31,754 bases of DNA. Source: Thalassiosira profunda. Taxonomy: Eukaryota > Bacillariophyta > Thalassiosirophyceae > Thalassiosirales > Thalassiosiraceae. The notes below the pieces were generated by a model, which had not been told where the DNA came from, did not search any database, and saw only the letters and a list, made by a program, of their open reading frames with translations. The DNA lies in the NCBI GenBank assembly GCA_036939355.1, contig JALLAP010000013.1, positions 1 through 31,754 on the forward strand. Reading direction: 5' to 3'. This document shows, piece after piece, positions 27,855 through 31,754 of this stretch; position 1 is the stretch's first letter, and every line of letters starts with the position of its first letter. A program made the translations under genes and the position numbers.

Positions 27855-27929
27855 TACGTATCTCTAGTGGGTTTGAACCGACGACTTTCGATCGGACGAC
27901 TTTCGATCGGACCACTGAGCTACGAATGC
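27855..27929 (-). pseudogene. tRNA-like relic with tandem 15-nt duplication
   Basis: On the minus strand GCATTCGTAGCTCAGTGG contains a perfect Pol III A-box core (TAGCTCAGTGG), and GGTTCAAACCC matches a B box. Between them the anticodon arm is replaced by two exact copies of a 15-nt unit (plus strand GACGACTTTCGATCG at 27880-27894 and 27895-27909). The T-stem has mismatches, and no 3' acceptor strand pairs with GCATTCG. It cannot fold as a functional tRNA. It may be a decayed tRNA or the head of a tRNA-derived SINE. Confidence 0.5.
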
Positions 27930-28088
27930 ACTGCGAGGAAAGGACTGGTGGCTATCATAATCTCGTACTTTACTAGTACAACACAGAAACTGCCGCGTGG
28001 AGCTTTTTGTCCCATCTCAACACTGCTCCACATCCCACATCCTATCCCTCTCGGCGGAGCACGCCCCTCCTTTGCACCAGTATTGACG

Positions 28089-29073
28089 ATGCTAGCCCGA
28101 AGAATATCGAGGGCGATAGGCCTGGCGGCGTCCCTGTGCCTGTTTCCGGCGGCGGATGCTGCGGCGGTAAGTGACGACGCACGGCTCGATGCATGCACGA
28201 TGCAAATTGCAATCAAGTTGCATGCCTGCGTATATCTCACACTTTGCTTCTGTTGTGTTAACTCTCTCTNCGATGCAAATTGCAATCAAGTTGCATGCCT
28301 GCGTATATCTCACACTTTGCTTCTGTTGTGTTAACTCTCTCTAGGCGCTGGTAGACCCTGCGACGAAGATCAAGTTCGATGACAGCATCGGTGGCCTCCC
28401 GCTGTTCGTGAGTAGACGGATGCTATTTGGATTCACTTTTTATGCACCTGTATCAAGCACTCTCACCGATTCTTGCTCTTGCACGTTGCATCTCAGGGGG
28501 TGGGAGTGCGGAAAAAGGGCCCCATCAAGGTGCGTTTGCATACATTGTGTGCTGTGTGCGCACGCACGCTGCATGCATTTATGAGATGCTCACATATCGT
28601 GTCCTTCTCGTACATCGCGAAAGGTCTACTCGGTGGGAATGTATTCGGATGCCGCCGCCAAGGCGGGCATGTCGTCCGTATCCAAGTCGAACAAGTCCGG
28701 CGCCCTCTCGACGCTGCGCGATTCGTTGAAATCCACAACCCAAACGACGTTCCTGCTCAAAATGAACTTTAAGGTCGGAGCGGAGAAGATGGCCGGGGCC
28801 ATCGCGGACAGCGTCACTCCGAGGGCGTCGAACAAAGCTGCGGTGGAGACGCTGAAGAAGCTGATCTTGGATGGGGTGGCGTCGAAGGGAGCGGCGACGC
28901 CGGGCACCGTATTGCAATTTGATTGTTCGGACGCCGGCGTGAAGGTATCGGTGGATGGCAACGAGGTTGGGACGGCTCCTGGACTGCGACAGGCGTTCTG
29001 CGACGTTTACTTGGACGACAAGGGCGTGAGCCCCGCGTTCCGGAATAGCTGCGTGGAGAATTGCTGCAGCTAA
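28089..29073 (+). CDS. Chalcone-isomerase-like domain protein with signal peptide, 4 exons
   Basis: Exons are 28089-28166, 28345-28407, 28497-28529 and 28624-29073, all phase 0 with GT-AG introns, giving 207 aa. Exon 1 is a signal peptide (MLARRISRAIGLAASLCLFP, then AADAAA). The mature part has the chalcone-isomerase-like fold signature: GGLPLF, then GVGVRKKGPIKVYSVGMYSD across three exons, TTFLLKMNFKVGAEKMAGAI, ETLKKLILDGVASKGAATPG and the end segment VGTAPGLRQAFCDVYLDD. Non-plant members usually lack isomerase activity, and some bind fatty acids. No plastid AxF motif is visible, so ER or secretory location is inferred. Intron 1 contains the single N at 28270 between two copies of one sequence, so its true length is probably about 105 nt. 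Confidence 0.82.
28198..28342. repeat. Exact duplication of about 72 nt around one N (assembly join)
   Basis: CGATGCAAATTGCAATCAAG through to TGTTAACTCTCTCT occurs at 28198-28269 and again at 28271-28342, with a single N at 28270 between them. No mismatch is visible between the copies. This is the pattern of two contig ends that overlap but were not merged. Confidence 0.85.
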
Positions 29074-29227
29074 AAATCGGTGGGGTAAAGATGGGCGCAT
29101 CATATTATGTCGGGCAAAAACAATTGCGACAGATTGCGAACGACAATATATGATGCTACGTTGCAATGCACACGCACGCAGTATCGACTAGACTGATACA
29201 CCATACTGCACACTGCTACAAACAAAG

Positions 29228-30106
29228 CTACGCGTGATTCTTCTCCAAAAAGTCGACAATGATTTGCATTGCCTCCTCTTGACACTTGCCAACGTCCGGA
29301 TGTCTCCCTCCCCGCGAAACCCATCCATGCTTCATGCTTGGAAACTCGGTCGAAATCTCGCTCTCTGCCACTTTCCTCGCTTCGGCCAATGCCTTCACGT
29401 GCATGCCTCCCACTTTCAAGTTGCCGGGATCATTCTTCGCCGGAAGGAGCCGGATGGGTTTCTTGCCGATTCGCTTCACGAGGTCCACCTCGTATCCTTT
29501 GTGCAAGCTCTCCACCTTGAACGACGGATGCACTCCCACACCGCACTTCATCGGGATGCCATCCAGCGCGAGGGACCGGGCCCCATCCACCCGCCCCAGC
29601 AAAATCCCACGCACGACAGGCCAATTTCTGCCACGTTTGGCGCCTGTTTTTTTATCCACGGATAGACGAGGTGCACTAAGTCCCTTTCAAGCGCCTCGGT
29701 CGTGTGCCGGTACTTGAGCCGGTATAGGACGGCCGGGAGAGCCCAAGGAGGAGTCCAGTATCGGCTGGGCGATGGGGCAGCCGCGGAAGAAGTCCGGCAT
29801 GAGAACCGCGGTATCTTCTCCGAGGCGGGCGGCCAGGACGTCCGCGAAGAGCTTGTGATTGCCCGCGTCGATGCCGCAGACGTCGGTGAAGATTACCACG
29901 ATCCGCTGGAGGGCGGGCGAGGACAGTGGAGCGCCGGCGACGTAGCACGGCATTGCCGCGAGGGGGGTCGGTGCACCCTCGGCAGAAGGTGCCGTCGCTG
30001 CTGGTATCTCGACTACACTGCCAGTTGGGGATTTTGCGCCGAGGAACGACCCCGGCGTGGGCGCCGCCGCGCCCTCCGATCCGGGCGGGCAGCAGGCGGC
30101 CGACAT
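29228..30106 (-). pseudogene. Dienelactone hydrolase family gene with two compensating frame breaks
   Basis: Starts MSAACCPPGSEG at 30106, a usual start for this family. It continues LQRIVVIFTDVCGIDAGNHK and LGEDTAVLMPDFFRG in one frame to about 29744. A +1 shift at a GGG run (about 29742-29744) moves to the frame reading LPAVLYRLKYRHTTEALERD and the nucleophile elbow VGFCWGGWMG. A -1 shift at a GGGG run (29581-29584) returns to the first frame, with SLALDGIPMKCGVGVHPSF, PAKNDPGNL and MKHGWVSRGG to the stop at 29228. The Cys, Asp and His of the triad are all present. Both breaks lie in G homopolymers, so sequencing error in an intact gene is as likely as a pseudogene. The family hydrolyses dienelactones or related esters. 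It is divergent from the gene at 30356. Confidence 0.75.
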
Positions 30107-30355
30107 CCGTGCTGTGCTCCGCTGTTGGGGCGGCCAGGGATCAAGCAGGCGGACTGCGGCCGGGCAGAGGCGAAAAAAAATCAGACGGGCGGCCGGTTTT
30201 GGGGGATGACGGGATGGAAGGAAGCCGGCGCGGCGTCCCCACATCACATCACAGCAGATCACAGCCACGCACAACCGGCGGCATCGGCACCCCAGCAGGC
30301 ACGGCTCATGGCGTTGCTCCTGACACAAGGGATCTAACCCCAACATTCGCTTCTC
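30107..30355. promoter_or_regulatory. Divergent promoter region
   Basis: The 249 bp between the starts of the hydrolase gene and the SAP-like gene. It holds a run AAAAAAAATCAGACGGGCGG near 30173-30192 and CACATCACATCACAGCAG at about 30240-30257. No core promoter motif is recognised. Confidence 0.4.
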
Positions 30356-31754
30356 ATGGTGCGACGGAGGGGCGCCCCGGCGGCGGTCGTGGCCGTGTGG
30401 CTGGTTCTGCCGGCCTCGTCCCCATCGGCGATGGCGTGTGGACATGATGTGTCACCCGCGGCGTTTGCCTTCCGCGGAAGAATGAAAGGGCACAAACGCG
30501 CCTGCAGAAAAACGTGCAATCATGAGCAAATACGAGCGCTGCATACCACGCCTGCTCAGTTGGAGAGACGATCTCGTTTGCAATTTTCCCTCGCCGCAGC
30601 GAGCTCGTCGGCATCAGCATCAGCTGATGGCGTCGCTGACACTGCAACTCCGGTGGCGGAGATGCCGCTGGCCCAACTCCTGCAGCTATTGGACGAGTGG
30701 AACGTGCGGTATGCCCCCAACGCCACCCGCGACGAGCTCGAGGCGTTGGTGACGCAACATATGAATGATCAGCAATCCAGAACGTCTAGTTCGTCACGGG
30801 CAGCGGGAGACGCGCCCCCATCGGCATCGACTGCAACGCCAACGAAGGCTGACGCTCAAGACTCTGCCAAACAGCGCGGCAAATACGGCAATGTGGTAGA
30901 TGCAGTGGTTCTGGACGAGCGTCAGCAGACGCAAGGAGGGACGTCAACGAGAGAAGAACAACCCTGGGAGGAACGACAGAGATCACGACGTCGGCAATCC
31001 CCTCGCCCGGAACAACGAAAATACGATTCTAGCAACAAACGACGGTGGCGAGATTGGAGGAGATATTACGGTCGGCAAGGCAGCGAGGAGGAGGCGTGGC
31101 GACGACAGCAGTATTATCAACAACAATATCGCAGCCAACGTCGGCCGAGACGACGAGCAAGCCGCAGTGAATATTATGATTTGTACGCTGACGCAGACCA
31201 CAGTTCTGACGAGTTCGACCTCCCCGAGAACCAACGCCGCGACGGCCAGATCTACGACAACGGGATGCAGATCTTTCTCATGGGGTTCGCGGAGGCGGGC
31301 AAGACGGCCGCGGAACTCGCTTTGGGGTCGGTGGCGGACGCCGTCAATCCCTTCGCGGGGAGAGAGGACGAAGACGGGGAGTGGTGGTACGACGAGGAGA
31401 CAGGAAGGAGAGTTCTGGACGCAGATGTGTTGGATTTCTCGCCACCTCCACGGGAGAGGCGAAGGCGAAGACAGAGTAGTGATCGGGGGACTGCGTATGA
31501 TGCAATGCCTCGACGGCGGAGGTATAATGACGGAGCATACTATCAGACGGCAGTGCCGCCACCACGGAGACGAGCTAGAGATCCTTATTCTTCGCCAACG
31601 ATGCAGGGCTACACTGGGAAGAATGGCGAGGCATCAGTACCCTCCGATGCCATGCCACGCGACGGCACCCGGCAAAGACGGCGACGGGTCGAAAGGGAGG
31701 GCGAGTCCAGACCCGTCTACAGCTTGTATCACGGCGAACGAAGTATAGATCTAG
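30356..31754 (+). CDS. Plastid-targeted SAP-like domain protein, 3'-truncated by the window edge
   Basis: An open frame from ATG 30356 runs without a stop to the last base (466 codons seen). The N-terminus has a signal peptide (VVAVWLVLPASSP) followed by SPAAFAFRGR, the diatom-type AxF plastid motif, with F37 at the predicted cleavage site, then a basic Ser-rich transit region. Residues about 104-136 (PLAQLLQLLDEWNVRYAPNA, then TRDELEALV) fit a SAP-type helix-extension-helix, which in other proteins binds nucleic acid. A long Arg/Gln/Tyr-rich region follows (RRYYGRQGSEEEAWRRQQYY). Next comes a conserved-looking block from about residue 304 (MQIFLMGFAEAGKTAAELAL, then DGEWWYDEETGRRVLDADVL). 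A role in plastid nucleoid or RNA handling is an inference. Overlapping frames at 30522 and 30900 are shadows. Confidence 0.75.
   Translation, partial: MVRRRGAPAAVVAVWLVLPASSPSAMACGHDVSPAAFAFRGRMKGHKRACRKTCNHEQIRALHTTPAQLERRSRLQFSLAAASSSASASADGVADTATPVAEMPLAQLLQLLDEWNVRYAPNATRDELEALVTQHMNDQQSRTSSSSRAAGDAPPSASTATPTKADAQDSAKQRGKYGNVVDAVVLDERQQTQGGTSTREEQPWEERQRSRRRQSPRPEQRKYDSSNKRRWRDWRRYYGRQGSEEEAWRRQQYYQQQYRSQRRPRRRASRSEYYDLYADADHSSDEFDLPENQRRDGQIYDNGMQIFLMGFAEAGKTAAELALGSVADAVNPFAGREDEDGEWWYDEETGRRVLDADVLDFSPPPRERRRRRQSSDRGTAYDAMPRRRRYNDGAYYQTAVPPPRRRARDPYSSPTMQGYTGKNGEASVPSDAMPRDGTRQRRRRVEREGESRPVYSLYHGERSIDL

Noticed and set aside
27694..27915. 73-aa minus-strand open frame
   Set aside because: It runs across the tRNA-Ser gene and the tRNA-like relic; the repeated VRSKVV peptide only reflects the 15-nt tandem.
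27860..27929. Functional tRNA-Phe (GAA in the loop TCGAAAG)
   Set aside because: The acceptor strands do not pair, the T-stem is broken, and the GAA is part of a duplicated 15-nt unit.
30900..31748. 282-aa open frame and 30522-30752 frame near the right edge
   Set aside because: They overlap the frame from 30356, which has the signal peptide, plastid motif and SAP-like domain and stays open to the edge.

Overview
This window reads as nuclear DNA of a photosynthetic stramenopile. A diatom of the Thalassiosira type is my best inference, but the species cannot be fixed from sequence alone. The evidence is: short GT-AG introns (61-91 nt) that keep phase; tightly packed genes on both strands with convergent tails and short divergent promoters; a protein at the right edge with an ER signal peptide followed by an AAF-type plastid presequence; and typical eukaryotic families (DIS3L2-like, Nup93, NSUN, choline-transporter-like, MYND, OTU, RanBP2/NZF finger). 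Bacterial features such as operons and ribosome binding sites are not expected and were not seen.

Layout, left to right. 1-1079 (+): 3' part of a DIS3L2-like RNase. 1178-3479 (-): three-exon secreted or plastid-type acidic coiled-coil protein with a duplicated module. 3784-5721 (+): three-exon choline transporter-like membrane protein. 5839-7560 (-): Nudix + methyltransferase + tail-anchor fusion. 8059-8868 (+): PDZ/coiled-coil protein. 9031-9180 (-): GNAT acetyltransferase relic beside an AT-rich patch. 9626-10240 (-): MYND zinc-finger protein. 10885-11654 (-): ankyrin-repeat gene with a frame break. 12076-14899 (-): two-exon coiled-coil protein of unknown function. 15682-19074 (+): Nup93. 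19811-22318 (+): OTU-like protein with a C-terminal NZF finger. 23731-25129 (+): two-exon unknown protein. 25386-26939 (-): NSUN-type RNA m5C methyltransferase. 27759-27840 (-): tRNA-Ser(GCT) with partial copies around it. 28089-29073 (+): four-exon chalcone-isomerase-like protein. 29228-30106 (-): dienelactone hydrolase with two frame breaks. 30356 to the right edge (+): plastid-targeted SAP-like protein, incomplete at its 3' end.

The most striking structure is between 19 and 25.4 kb. Nup93 and the NSUN gene look like an ancestral convergent pair. Directly after intact Nup93 lies a short relic of the NSUN C-terminus. Directly before intact NSUN lies a relic of the Nup93 C-terminus. The 3'/3' junction is therefore present twice, on either side of about 6 kb carrying the OTU-NZF gene, the unknown gene and repeat-rich DNA. 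A second unexpected structure is a roughly 170-180 bp element found just upstream of two unrelated minus-strand genes (Nudix-methyltransferase and MYND).

The genes do not form one pathway. RNA handling recurs (DIS3L2-like, NSUN, tRNA-Ser, possibly the Nudix-methyltransferase), but this may be chance. One N at 28270 sits between two exact copies of about 72 nt, which marks an assembly join.
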